From assembly GCA_964569815.1 (NCBI GenBank), contig CAZMUN010000025.1, forward strand, positions 1 through 15,569: 15,569 nt of DNA, written 5' to 3'. The stretch's first letter is position 1, and the number at the start of each line of letters is the position of its first letter. A model generated the notes under the pieces. The model saw only the letters and a list, made by a program, of their open reading frames with translations, made no database searches and was not told where the DNA came from. Below, in pieces: positions 1 through 6,416 of this stretch. The stretch is from CAZMUN01 sp964569815 (GTDB taxonomy: Archaea; Iainarchaeota; Iainarchaeia; Iainarchaeales; GCA-2688035). The position numbers were made by a program, and so were the translations under genes.

Positions 1-35
1 GGCTAACTGAACCCAGCGGAAGCCCCGCCCTTTAG
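1..35 (+). pseudogene. C-terminal end of a TnpB-like IS200/IS605 protein (partial)
   Basis: The frame starting at base 3 reads LTEPSGSPAL and stops with TAG at 33-35. TnpB proteins of IS200/IS605 elements often end in a short tail of the type GSP-A/R-L, encoded by the start of the GC-rich hairpin at the right end of the element. That is the arrangement here, because the stop codon lies inside the hairpin loop region. Only ten codons are visible, so the identity rests on this tail and on the hairpin. Whether the gene is intact to the left of the window cannot be seen. An unrelated gene end is possible. Confidence 0.45.
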
Positions 36-50
36 GGCGGGGAGGCTTCA
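20..50 (+). mobile_element. right-end hairpin of an IS200/IS605-type element
   Basis: CCCCGCCC-TTTA-GGGCGGGG forms a perfect 8-bp GC stem with a four-base loop. It extends by GAAG/CTTC after a three-base bulge on the 3' side. This closely resembles the subterminal palindromes at the right end of archaeal and bacterial IS605/IS1341 elements, which also form the 3' part of the TnpB guide (omega) RNA. If so, the bases just after about 50-58 are host DNA and would serve as guide. The exact border cannot be fixed without the left end. Confidence 0.5.
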
Positions 51-79
51 CCATACTCCTGGTTTTCTCCTTTCTATTT

Positions 80-481
80 TTGAGGGTGCCGAGCTGCTTG
101 GATTGCAGCCAAGGTCTTTTCCTTTTATCAGGATTCCTTTTATCAGCAATTATCCTGGCAACAACCCTAATTTTTGCAAAAAAGCACATGGCCGGATTTT
201 ATCTGGCGATTGCCTTAAGCTTGTTCCTTGTTGTTAGCACAATTTTATTCCCGGGCTTCAGCCCAACGGCGGCAGGAAACTTTGTTAACTCCTTTGTTTT
301 AATGCTCATGGTTCAAATGTATATATTTTGGCTTACCACTATGGCAATCGCGCTTGTCCCGCCTGTTTTACTGCTCTTCTTTGTTTGGAAATCCAAACCT
401 GTTTTTGAAAGGCCAAAGCATAAAGAAACTGCTAACCCAAAAAAACCTACTGCCCCAAAGGCCAAAAAGGGAAAACTCTAA
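80..481 (+). CDS. small multi-pass membrane protein, unknown function
   Basis: A 133-residue frame starting at TTG 80 (GTG at 86 is the alternative). Hydrophobic segments lie at about residues 13-33, 37-58 and 70-105, the last long enough for two helices. The C-terminus (106-133) is rich in Lys and Pro and would be cytoplasmic by the positive-inside rule. I recognise no family. No ATG and no convincing ribosome-binding site lies near the start, and the frame is open back to base 11, straight through the presumed IS end. The natural N-terminus may therefore have been replaced when the element inserted. The stop codon is three bases before the TATA-like box of the tRNA-Ala gene. Confidence 0.55.
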   Translation: MRVPSCLDCSQGLFLLSGFLLSAIILATTLIFAKKHMAGFYLAIALSLFLVVSTILFPGFSPTAAGNFVNSFVLMLMVQMYIFWLTTMAIALVPPVLLLFFVWKSKPVFERPKHKETANPKKPTAPKAKKGKL

Positions 482-483
482 GG

Positions 484-491
484 TTTTAAAC
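484..491 (+). promoter_or_regulatory. TATA-like box of tRNA-Ala
   Basis: TTTTAAAC is centred about 28 nt before the first base of the tRNA, the expected distance for an archaeal TATA box with transcription starting near the mature 5' end. The same octamer sits at the same distance before tRNA-Ser (14362-14369). Confidence 0.6.
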
Positions 492-515
492 TGCTCCCAC
501 TTTTACCATAAGTAA

Positions 516-638
516 GGGCCCTTAGTCTAGTGGTAGGACGTGTCCTTCGCAGAGCCTTTTTTTCTACGGGAAAAAAAAGCTTCGGGGAAATAAGCTCGAA
601 AGAGGACAAGATCGCGGGTTCAATTCCCGCAGGGTCCA
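516..638 (+). tRNA. tRNA-Ala(CGC), intron-containing
   Basis: The acceptor stem GGGCCCU pairs with AGGGUCC and contains a G3-U70 pair, the alanine identity element. The D stem is GUCU/GGAC, the anticodon stem UGUCC/GGACA, and the T arm GCGGG-UUCAAUU-CCCGC. The discriminator is A638 and no CCA is encoded. Removing 552-602 gives the loop UUCGCAA with anticodon CGC (548-550) and a mature length of 72 nt. The fold and the G3-U70 pair agree on alanine. The gene probably supplies the decoder of GCG codons. Confidence 0.93.
552..602 (+). other. tRNA-Ala intron (51 nt) with bulge-helix-bulge splice motif
   Basis: The splice sites form a textbook archaeal motif. The anticodon stem is followed by a 3-nt bulge AGA (601-603), a four-pair helix UUCG/CGAA (546-549 with 597-600), a 3-nt bulge CAG (550-552) and a short AGC/GCU helix. 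Cutting after the second base of each bulge places the intron between positions 37 and 38. Inside, a T-run and an A-run close a C(UACG)G tetraloop, a stable UNCG-type loop (about 557-581). Confidence 0.9.
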
Positions 639-682
639 TTCGCCGAGCAGCCGGCGGGTACGAGTGCCATCTTCGCTTGGGC

Positions 683-715
683 TTGATGCCACTTGCTCGC
701 TGTCGCTCGCATCAA
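683..715 (+). repeat. inverted repeat upstream of the ybjQ-like gene
   Basis: TTGATGC (683-689) and GCATCAA (709-715) are perfect 7-base arms around a 19-base loop rich in CTCGCTGTCGCTCGC. The structure lies between the tRNA end and the ribosome-binding site at 720-729. It could be a leader hairpin or a dispersed intergenic repeat. There is only one copy here, so its nature is open. Confidence 0.4.
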
Positions 716-733
716 ACAACAAGGAGGGATTAA

Positions 734-1054
734 ATGATTTTGGCAACTTCAAGCACCATTCAGGGCCGAAAAATAGTGGAAACATACGGCCTTGTAATGG
801 GAAACACGATTCGAGCCAAGTGGTTTGGAAAAGACTTTGTTTCAGGCCTAAGGCAGCTGGTTGGCGGAGAGCTCGTTGAATACACGCAGATGCTTTCAGA
901 AGCCAGGGATGAGGCAATGGACCGCATGATGGAAGAGGCAAAGCAATTGCAAGCAAACGCGGTAGTAGACGTTCGTTTCACAACATCGCAGGTAATGGCC
1001 AACGCCGCAGAAATACTTGTTTACGGGACCGCAGTCAAAACAAAAAAGGCATAG
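734..1054 (+). CDS. YbjQ / UPF0145 (DUF74) family protein
   Basis: The 106-residue protein matches the usual length of about 105-110 for the YbjQ family (annotated as a putative heavy-metal-binding domain; true role unknown). Typical family features are the N-terminal strand with TSSTIQGRKI, followed by GLVMGNTI. A helix with repeated Glu/Asp/Met (SEARDEAMDRMMEEAKQL) then leads to the strand NAVVDVRF and the end ILVYGTAVK. Members are thought to form small symmetrical oligomers in the cytoplasm. The start is well supported, with AGGAGGGAT seven to twelve bases before ATG 734. The gene is monocistronic and convergent with the ABC permease gene 32 bp away. The tRNA-Ala just upstream has its own promoter. 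Confidence 0.85.
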   Translation: MILATSSTIQGRKIVETYGLVMGNTIRAKWFGKDFVSGLRQLVGGELVEYTQMLSEARDEAMDRMMEEAKQLQANAVVDVRFTTSQVMANAAEILVYGTAVKTKKA

Positions 1055-1086
1055 CGTGCAAAAGAGTTCCTGAAAAAGAAAGCGGT

Positions 1087-1956
1087 TCAGCCAGACAAAA
1101 CAAACTTTGCCAGGCCTTTCACCGAAAACTTTTTGCCATACATCAGCACTTCCGCGCGAAAAAGCCTTGCTGTCACAAAAATCACCAAAGCAGTGGTAAG
1201 CAAAAGCAGGCCAAGGCTCAAGACGATTTCCTCCATTGAAATGGTCTGCAGGAAAATCCTAATCATGGCGGTTATTGGTGCAGTCAAGGGAAAAAGGGTT
1301 ATGGCTTTGGCATACAAAGTTGTGCTGTTTCCGGTAATGAACATAGTGCTCAAGGCAGGAAGCAAGGCAAAGCCTGTTAAAATCGACCCAATCTGCTGGG
1401 CTTCTCCCCTGGATTCTGTCAAAACGCCGATTGCTGCCAGCAGTGAAGCGTAAAGCAGGTAGCCCAAAACAAAGAAAGCAAAGTACAGCAGAATAGCATA
1501 GGTTGCAAAAAAAGAGGTGAAAACGGTTGCAAAGATCTCCGGTGCCAGCATTGCTACAACGGCGATTCCTGCAATCATCCAAGCAAAAAACTGTATTAGG
1601 CCCAGGGCCACAAGCCCTAAAACCTTTCCAGTCAAAAGCTGCCTGAATGAAACGCTTGAAACCAGCACTTCCAAAATCTTGTTTTCCTTTTCCTTTGCAA
1701 TGCCCTGCAGCATGAAGTTTGCTGAAAGGAAGATTGCAAGCGAAAAAACCATTGCAATCGTTGAAGGGAAAGCAAAAAAGTAATAGCTTTGCCTCATTGA
1801 ATTGAAATCGCTTAAGTCGAACTGTTTTCCTGTGAAAGAAAAGGCAAAAACCAGGATCAAAAGCACTGCAGGCAAGGCAAAGGCAAAAAACTTGTATTCG
1901 CGCCTGGCAAAATTCATTTTGAATTCCTGCAAGGCAACCCTTACTGTTTTATCCAT
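1087..1956 (-). CDS. ABC-2 type transporter permease (NatB-like)
   Basis: The 289-residue membrane subunit belongs to an ABC exporter of the ABC-2/NatB class. The N-terminus is cytoplasmic (MDKTVRVALQEFKMNFARREY). The first helix is at about residues 24-44, a large loop follows, and five more helices lie at about 80-105, 112-140, 150-180, 190-210 and 240-265. The motif KEKENKILEVLVSSVSFRQLL after the second helix is the coupling segment typical of NatB-like permeases. Its ATG overlaps the last 16 bases of the ATPase gene, so translation is coupled. The substrate cannot be told; NatAB was described as a sodium exporter but the family is broad. The frame is complete. Confidence 0.88.
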   Translation of the reverse strand: MDKTVRVALQEFKMNFARREYKFFAFALPAVLLILVFAFSFTGKQFDLSDFNSMRQSYYFFAFPSTIAMVFSLAIFLSANFMLQGIAKEKENKILEVLVSSVSFRQLLTGKVLGLVALGLIQFFAWMIAGIAVVAMLAPEIFATVFTSFFATYAILLYFAFFVLGYLLYASLLAAIGVLTESRGEAQQIGSILTGFALLPALSTMFITGNSTTLYAKAITLFPLTAPITAMIRIFLQTISMEEIVLSLGLLLLTTALVIFVTARLFRAEVLMYGKKFSVKGLAKFVLSG

Positions 1957-2846
1957 TGCTCGGCCTCCGCAACCTTAATGAAAACGTCATTCAAAGAAAG
2001 CTCTTTTACATCAAACCTTCGCACCACGACACCTTTTTCCACAAGTTGTTTCAAAATGTCCTGGGGCGTAACATCAATCCTTAGATAGAGCTCTGCCGTA
2101 CAGTTTTTGACATTGGCCTTTTCAACGCCTTCAAGCTCAGGCAGCGTTCCTTCAAATTCGAGGAAAACGCAGTGGGTTGAATAGCTTTCCTTTACGTCGG
2201 CAACCTCGCCATAAAGCACGCGCCTTCCATTGTTTATCATCAGAACGCGGTCGCATAATTCTTCTACTTCGTTCATCATGTGTGTGCTTAAAACAATGGT
2301 TCTGCCTCTTTTCTTTTGCTCCAAAATCATTCTTTTAACAAGTTCCCTGTTTGTTGGGTCCAGGCCTGAAAAGGGCTCGTCCAAAATCAAAAGGCTTGGC
2401 TCATGAATCAGGGTAGCGCAAAGCTGAACTAGTTGCCTTAAGCCCTTGCTCAACTGCTTTACTTTTGCATCGGCTTTTTCCCTGACACCGGCTCTTTCAA
2501 GAAGCTTTAAAGCACGCGCTCTTGCTTTTTCGGAATCAGTTCCCTTCAAAGCGGCCAAGTAAACCAGGTTGCCCATCACCGTTATTTCGTCGTACAGGCC
2601 ACGCTCTTCAGGCAAATACCCAATGCTTTCCTTTGTTTTCTCGCTGAAGCTTTTTCCAAGAATTGAAATCATGCCATTGTCAGGCTTTATGAAGTCCAAA
2701 AGCATTCTAATAATAGTGCTTTTTCCTGCCCCATTCGGGCCAAGCAGCCCAAAAATTTCGTTGTCGTGAACTTCAAAGGAAACCCCTTGCACGGCTTCCA
2801 CGTTTGCATAGCTTTTGAAAACGTTCTCAACAACAATTGCCGCCAT
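1941..2846 (-). CDS. ABC transporter ATP-binding protein (NatA-like)
   Basis: The 301-residue ATPase has all core motifs. These are Walker A GPNGAGKST (36-44), signature LSKGLRQ (132-138, the LSKG variant usual in this family), Walker B LLILDEP with D156/E157, D-loop SGLDP, and H-loop STH (H189). The Q-loop position reads YLPEERGLYDE, common in NatA/DrrA-type proteins. The C-terminal third (about 215-301) matches the DUF4162-type extension of ABC-2 ATPases. It powers the overlapping permease downstream. ATG 2846 is preceded by a TATA-like box about 27 nt upstream with no ribosome-binding site between, so the mRNA is probably leaderless. Confidence 0.93.
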   Translation of the reverse strand: MAAIVVENVFKSYANVEAVQGVSFEVHDNEIFGLLGPNGAGKSTIIRMLLDFIKPDNGMISILGKSFSEKTKESIGYLPEERGLYDEITVMGNLVYLAALKGTDSEKARARALKLLERAGVREKADAKVKQLSKGLRQLVQLCATLIHEPSLLILDEPFSGLDPTNRELVKRMILEQKKRGRTIVLSTHMMNEVEELCDRVLMINNGRRVLYGEVADVKESYSTHCVFLEFEGTLPELEGVEKANVKNCTAELYLRIDVTPQDILKQLVEKGVVVRRFDVKELSLNDVFIKVAEAEQWIKQ

Positions 2847-2868
2847 TCAACTAATAACAACTCTAAAG

Positions 2869-2880
2869 TTATTTAAAATA
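2869..2880 (-). promoter_or_regulatory. TATA-like promoter of the ABC operon
   Basis: On the minus strand TATTTTAAATAA is centred about 27 nt before the ATG of the ATPase gene. With archaeal spacing, transcription would begin at or next to the start codon. The stop codon of the neighbouring response-regulator gene is only about 10 bp upstream, so this promoter gives the ABC genes independent expression. Confidence 0.55.
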
Positions 2881-2890
2881 GCTTTGGTCT

Positions 2891-3244
2891 CTAAGAGTTT
2901 ATAACCCTTTCAACTTCTTTTAACAGGGATTCTTTTGAAAAAGGCTTTTGGACAAACCCGTTTGCCTCTGCTTCAAGCTCTTTCCTTGGCGTTACCGAAA
3001 CAAAAATCACTTTTACCTTTTTGTCCAAATGCTGTTCAAAAAGCTTTATCAAGTCATATCCTGTAACAGCAGACATTTTTATGTCAAGAAGCACCAAGTC
3101 AAAATGCCTGCAGCTAAGCATATCCAAGGCCATTGCCCCATTGCTTGCAACTTCCACCTCGTAGCCTGCTTCCCTTAAAATGCCTTTCATTAGCATTTGG
3201 TCTTTAAAAGCGTCGTCCACAACCAAAATAATCTTTTTAGCCAA
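2891..3244 (-). CDS. single-domain response regulator (receiver only)
   Basis: The 117-residue CheY-like receiver domain has no output domain. Acidic pocket D10 D11, phosphoacceptor D54 (LVLLDIKM), the Ser at the switch position S83 (FVSV) and K100 (QKPF) are all present, so it should be phosphorylatable. The Pro usually following DxxM is Ser here (DIKMSAVTG). The start is TTG 3244 and no better in-frame start lies upstream. The neighbouring divergent regulator may begin the same way, TTG followed by xKKI. It probably passes phosphate, or binds a partner, rather than binding DNA. The TATA-like box is at 3277-3285. Confidence 0.88.
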   Translation of the reverse strand: MAKKIILVVDDAFKDQMLMKGILREAGYEVEVASNGAMALDMLSCRHFDLVLLDIKMSAVTGYDLIKLFEQHLDKKVKVIFVSVTPRKELEAEANGFVQKPFSKESLLKEVERVINS

Positions 3245-3276
3245 AAAGGGTTCACAGTTACTACTAGGTTTCGGGC

Positions 3277-3285
3277 CTTTAAAAG
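3277..3285 (-). promoter_or_regulatory. TATA-like box of the 2891-3244 regulator
   Basis: CTTTTAAAG on the minus strand is centred 37 nt before the TTG start, leaving a leader of about 10-12 nt. Confidence 0.4.
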
Positions 3286-3325
3286 TTTTTCTCTCTTGAA
3301 ACGATTTCCTCTTGTAAACATAGGC

Positions 3326-3334
3326 TTTTTTATA
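3326..3334 (+). promoter_or_regulatory. TATA-like box of the 3369-4091 operon
   Basis: TTTTTATAC lies about 40 nt before the GTG start. Transcription would begin near 3355, giving a short leader that includes AGAGGGTG as a possible ribosome-binding site. Confidence 0.45.
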
Positions 3335-3368
3335 CTACTTTATCCTAATTAGTTGTAAAAAGCAGAGG

Positions 3369-3746
3369 GTGAGTGGCTTGACCAAAAAGATTTTGATTGT
3401 GGATGACGAACCAGACATAAGAACCAGTGTAAAAGAAATGCTTGACGCCAGTGGCTTTCAGACAACTGTTGCTTCAAACGCTGATGAAGCCATGAAAGCC
3501 CTTGAAAAAGACAGCTTTGACCTGCTTGTTTTGGACATTTTCATGCCTAAGGTTTCTGGCAGGCAGTTTCTAGAAAAAATGAGGGCAAACAAAAAGCTTG
3601 CTGGCCAGAAAGTCGTTTTTTTGACTGCCGCACAGCTTACTGAAACAGGTGAAAAAAAGATAGAGGGCTTGAAGCCTCTTGCATATATAGTGAAGCCGAT
3701 TGAGGTAGACAAGTTTTTGAAAAAAGTGAAGGAGATTCTCTCTTAG
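3369..3746 (+). CDS. single-domain response regulator (receiver only)
   Basis: The 125-residue receiver domain has D12 D13 in the acidic pocket, phosphoacceptor D56 (LVLDIFMP), switch T86 (FLTAAQ) and K109 (YIVKPIE). All catalytic positions are intact and closer to consensus than in the other three receivers of the window. There is no output domain. Translation may begin at GTG 3369, or more likely at TTG 3378, because GAGGGTG is then well placed as a ribosome-binding site and the product begins xTKKI like its divergent neighbour. It is transcribed with the unknown gene at 3759, whose ribosome-binding site overlaps its stop codon. Confidence 0.9.
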   Translation: MSGLTKKILIVDDEPDIRTSVKEMLDASGFQTTVASNADEAMKALEKDSFDLLVLDIFMPKVSGRQFLEKMRANKKLAGQKVVFLTAAQLTETGEKKIEGLKPLAYIVKPIEVDKFLKKVKEILS

Positions 3747-3758
3747 GAGGAGATTTTT

Positions 3759-4091
3759 GTGGAACACCTGAAGATGGCTGTTTTCAGCCCTGAATTCAAG
3801 TTTGTGGAGCACAAGCAGGATGGCGAAAAGCACACCTTTGTTTTTTCAACTGAAACCATTGACGTTGAAAGGGTTGCTGCAGACGTTGAGGTAGACGGGC
3901 GGCACTTGAACCCTCTTTTTGGCCCAAATGGGCACAGGTACAAGCCTGCTGAGGAAACAGATGAACTTGTGGACATTTTGGCAGTGCCGACCCCTAGGCC
4001 CTACCAGCCTTACACAGTAGCTGTTACTCTTACCGAAAAAAGCCCCCACTTTAAGGACTTTTTGGACTACGCTAAAAAGCACGGCGAATGA
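3759..4091 (+). CDS. hypothetical protein downstream of a response regulator
   Basis: A 110-residue soluble protein of unknown family. It starts at GTG 3759 behind a strong TAGGAGGAGA ribosome-binding site that overlaps the stop of the receiver gene, so the two are coupled. Visible features are an N-terminal strand-rich half (MAVFSPEFKFVEH, HTFVFSTETIDVERVAADVEVDG), a loop with PNGHRYKP, and a conserved-looking proline segment VPTPRPYQPYTVAVTLTEKSPHF. There is no signal peptide, no membrane segment and no Cys. It could be a partner or output protein of the receiver. That is inferred only from operon position. Confidence 0.75.
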   Translation: MEHLKMAVFSPEFKFVEHKQDGEKHTFVFSTETIDVERVAADVEVDGRHLNPLFGPNGHRYKPAEETDELVDILAVPTPRPYQPYTVAVTLTEKSPHFKDFLDYAKKHGE

Positions 4092-4092
4092 C

Positions 4093-4112
4093 TTTTTTTT
4101 GGCTATTTTTTT
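4093..4112 (+). terminator. double T-tract terminator
   Basis: T8 (4093-4100) and T7 (4106-4112) follow two bases after the stop of the 3759-4091 gene. Runs of T without a strong hairpin are typical archaeal termination signals. The second tract overlaps the end of the convergent glycosidase gene. Confidence 0.55.
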
Positions 4113-5200
4113 ACCTCGTTAACAGCCCTTACAAAAAACCCTGCGTTCCAAGCAAAAGGCCTTTCGCTTTTCAAAAAAACGCTGTTAACAGGCTTGCCTG
4201 ATTCGTTGAAAACTTCGTGGACAATGCCGTTCTCGTTGATTAGCTCGGCCACCTTTCTCAGTGTACGCTTTGCTTCTTTTCTCCAGCCAACCTTGTTCAA
4301 GGCGATTGCATTCAAGCAGCCGAGCCAAGGCCAGCTGAAGCCATTGTGGTAGTTGTACTCAAGCAAGGGCAGCAAAGTCGGAGGAATCCTCCAAAAAGGG
4401 TACAAGGGGTAATTGGTTTGCAAAGGCACTTTATTAAGCTGCTTTTCCCGAATCTTGCTCAAAACCATTTGAGCCTGGGCTTTGTCTGCAATGCCAAAAT
4501 CTATTGCCAAAAGGTTTCCATCACAAGCAAAAAAATCATGCCTTTGAAAGTCAACCCAGTCAATGTAATAGTTGCCTTCCCAAAACAAATGGTTTATGCT
4601 TTGCTTTGTTTTTTCAGCAAGCCTGTCAAAACGGTTCTGGAGCCCGGTTTTTTGCCTAAGCTGGCATAAAAAAGCAAAATCCTTTAAGGCACGGTAAAAA
4701 CAGCAATTTGTATACAAGACTTTTCCAAACTTTAAAACCGTTTCAGCCCAGTTTGCAAAAACTCGCTCCTCTATAAGGCCATCGTTGTCTCGGTCCTTTT
4801 CTAAAAGAAATTCGACTGCCTTTTTTGCATTTGGAAAAAGCTCCCTCAATACGCTTTGGTCACGGCTGTGCCTTACATACTCTGCCAGGGCAACAACAAA
4901 CAAGGCAGTTGAATCAATTACAGACCCAACCAAAAGCTTGTACCTTGGCTTCAATTCCAAGCTAACCTGGTTTGGAATCCTGCCCTCAGGGGCCTGCATT
5001 GAAGCAAACAAAGCCAGGTTCTGTTTCACGACATCAAAATCATTCAAATGCAATGAACCAAAAGAAGCAAAAAAGCCGTGCCTTGCCCAATACTGGTGAA
5101 AGCGCTTGCTTTTCCTGCCTGCAACAATGCCCCTTTCACCATAACAGCGGCGCAAGTCATTCATTGCAATCTCGTAAGCAGCCTTAACGCTTGAATGCAA
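4103..5200 (-). CDS. six-hairpin glycosidase, glycogen-debranching / glucoamylase-like
   Basis: The 365-residue protein has the pattern of (alpha/alpha)6-barrel glycosidases related to archaeal amylo-alpha-1,6-glucosidase and glucoamylase-like proteins. In order it shows DLRRCY.ERGIVAG, QYWARHGFFASFG (37-49), EGRIPNQ, VIDSTALF (95-101), DRDNDGLIEE (137-145), FANWAETVLKFGKVLYTN (148-165), a C-terminal HNGFSWPW, and RPFAWNAGF. It would act on alpha-glucan branches in the cytoplasm; no signal peptide is seen. The usual Asp after WAR is His41, discussed separately. The start is uncertain. TTG 5200 has GGTGGTGGAG just upstream and keeps the conserved AYE-xA-xxDL stretch, whereas ATG 5164 would lose it. 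Family membership is likely; exact specificity is not. Confidence 0.72.
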   Translation of the reverse strand: MHSSVKAAYEIAMNDLRRCYGERGIVAGRKSKRFHQYWARHGFFASFGSLHLNDFDVVKQNLALFASMQAPEGRIPNQVSLELKPRYKLLVGSVIDSTALFVVALAEYVRHSRDQSVLRELFPNAKKAVEFLLEKDRDNDGLIEERVFANWAETVLKFGKVLYTNCCFYRALKDFAFLCQLRQKTGLQNRFDRLAEKTKQSINHLFWEGNYYIDWVDFQRHDFFACDGNLLAIDFGIADKAQAQMVLSKIREKQLNKVPLQTNYPLYPFWRIPPTLLPLLEYNYHNGFSWPWLGCLNAIALNKVGWRKEAKRTLRKVAELINENGIVHEVFNESGKPVNSVFLKSERPFAWNAGFFVRAVNEVKK

Positions 5201-5213
5201 TCTCCACCACCAA

Positions 5214-5226
5214 ATAATATATAATT
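5214..5226. promoter_or_regulatory. AT-rich divergent promoter
   Basis: TAATATATAATT lies in the 55-bp gap between two divergent genes. It is about 36 nt before ATG 5256, good for a TATA box on the plus strand. It is only about 20 nt before TTG 5200 on the minus strand, which is short unless the downstream ATG at 5164 is used. It may serve both directions. Confidence 0.45.
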
Positions 5227-5255
5227 CTTATGCTCTTAAACCTATTGTTGGTTAA

Positions 5256-5543
5256 ATGGCATGCTATTCGGTTCCGGTAACTGCAGCAATTCTGCTTTTC
5301 ATAACCCGCAAGGCAAAAAAGGACAGCAATGCCTTAAAGCTGCTAAACCTGATGCTTGCAGCAGGTTCAACAATGCTGGTAATAGATCACTGGTTCAACG
5401 GCGAGCTTTTTTTGGTTCCGGAAAACCTTGAAGCAGACCTTTTACTGGGCTTTCTGATGTCGCTTGGGACAGTTATCCTATGGGCCCTGCTTACCCACAC
5501 AAACCAAACACCTCTTTTTTCACCAGCCGAGGCAAAAAGCTGA
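5256..5543 (+). CDS. small membrane protein, unknown function
   Basis: A 95-residue protein starting at ATG 5256. It has three likely transmembrane helices: about residues 4-18, 28-46 (LNLMLAAGSTMLVIDHWF) and 60-80 (LLLGFLMSLGTVILWALL). A basic loop RKAKKD follows the first helix. A His-Trp pair sits at the end of the second helix, and the tail is polar. No domain is recognised. It shares the promoter gap with the divergent glycosidase gene. It is followed by a T10 tract before the NAD(P)H-hydrate dehydratase gene, so it may be its own transcript. Confidence 0.65.
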   Translation: MACYSVPVTAAILLFITRKAKKDSNALKLLNLMLAAGSTMLVIDHWFNGELFLVPENLEADLLLGFLMSLGTVILWALLTHTNQTPLFSPAEAKS

Positions 5544-5545
5544 CC

Positions 5546-5563
5546 TTTTTTTTTTAAAAAAAA
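5546..5563 (+). terminator. T-tract terminator with A/T palindrome
   Basis: Ten T followed by eight A begin two bases after the stop of the 95-residue membrane protein. The T-tract would end that transcript. Confidence 0.45.
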
Positions 5564-5603
5564 GCCGAAAATCCATAGCTCCTTTTAACCATTTTCAGCC
5601 ATA

Positions 5604-6404
5604 ATGCCTGCAATGCCTGAAACACGAAAAAGGGATGTAAAAGCCCTTTCAAAGCCATCTAAAAAAAGCCACAAGGGCCAAAACGGCTCTCTTCTTCTTA
5701 TAGCCGGCAGCAAATCAGTTCACGGCGCAGCAGTTTTTGCAGGAATAACAGCAAGCCGCCTGGTAGACCTTGTATTTTTTGCGACCGAAAAAGAAAACAA
5801 GCAGATAGCAAAAAAGGCCTCCCCTGAATTCATTGTCGGGGACTTTTCCAAAGCAGAGGGTTTCGCAAAAAAAGCCGATTGCATTCTCATTGGGCCAGGC
5901 CTTGAACCAAACCCGAAAACAAGAAAGCTCCTAAAAGAGTTTCTTCACGGCTTCAAAGAGAAAAAAACAGTGCTTGACGCAACAGCCCTGCGGTTGATTC
6001 AGCTTGACTGGCTTCACAAAAACTGTTTGGTTACGCCCCACAAAAACGAATTCAAGCACTTGTTCAAAATTCCCGCCACAAAAGCCAATGCCTTGAAGGC
6101 TGCAAAAAAATACAATTGCATTGTGGTGCTGAAAGGGCCAAATGACTACATAGCCGACGGCAAAAAAGTTTTCGAAAACCGTACAGGGAATGAGGGAATG
6201 ACCAAGGGCGGAACAGGCGACATTCTTGCAGGCCTTATAGCAGGCTTTGCGGCAACAAACTCTTTGTTAAGGTCTGCAAAAGCAGCCTGCTACCTCAACG
6301 GCTTTGCAGCAGAGTGGCTTCAAAAACAAAAAGGCCGTATGTGGAATGCCTCAGACCTGATGGACATTCTGCCAAAAGCAAAAATAAAGCTGGAGCAGGA
6401 CTGA
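5604..6404 (+). CDS. nnrD: ADP-dependent NAD(P)H-hydrate dehydratase
   Basis: The 266-residue protein of the ribokinase-like YjeF C-terminal family repairs hydrated NADH/NADPH (NADHX/NADPHX), using ADP in the prokaryotic enzymes. Motifs in order are HKGQNGSLLLIAGS (23-36), LIGPGL (96-100), DATAL (125-129, usually DADAL), VTPHKNEF (143-150), VVLKGPND, and GNEGMTKGGTGDILAG (195-210) with the catalytic Asp206. The epimerase (NnrE) half often fused at the N-terminus is absent and not encoded nearby. ATG 5604 and ATG 5613 are both possible starts. The first conserved block begins near residue 12, so the difference is small. Length fits stand-alone NnrD. Confidence 0.92.
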   Translation: MPAMPETRKRDVKALSKPSKKSHKGQNGSLLLIAGSKSVHGAAVFAGITASRLVDLVFFATEKENKQIAKKASPEFIVGDFSKAEGFAKKADCILIGPGLEPNPKTRKLLKEFLHGFKEKKTVLDATALRLIQLDWLHKNCLVTPHKNEFKHLFKIPATKANALKAAKKYNCIVVLKGPNDYIADGKKVFENRTGNEGMTKGGTGDILAGLIAGFAATNSLLRSAKAACYLNGFAAEWLQKQKGRMWNASDLMDILPKAKIKLEQD

Positions 6405-6416
6405 AATCAGAAGATT

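Noticed and set aside
564..956. Long open frame on the minus strand across tRNA-Ala and the ybjQ-like gene
   Set aside because: It overlaps a clear tRNA and a recognised gene with a strong ribosome-binding site, and its product has no family-like pattern.
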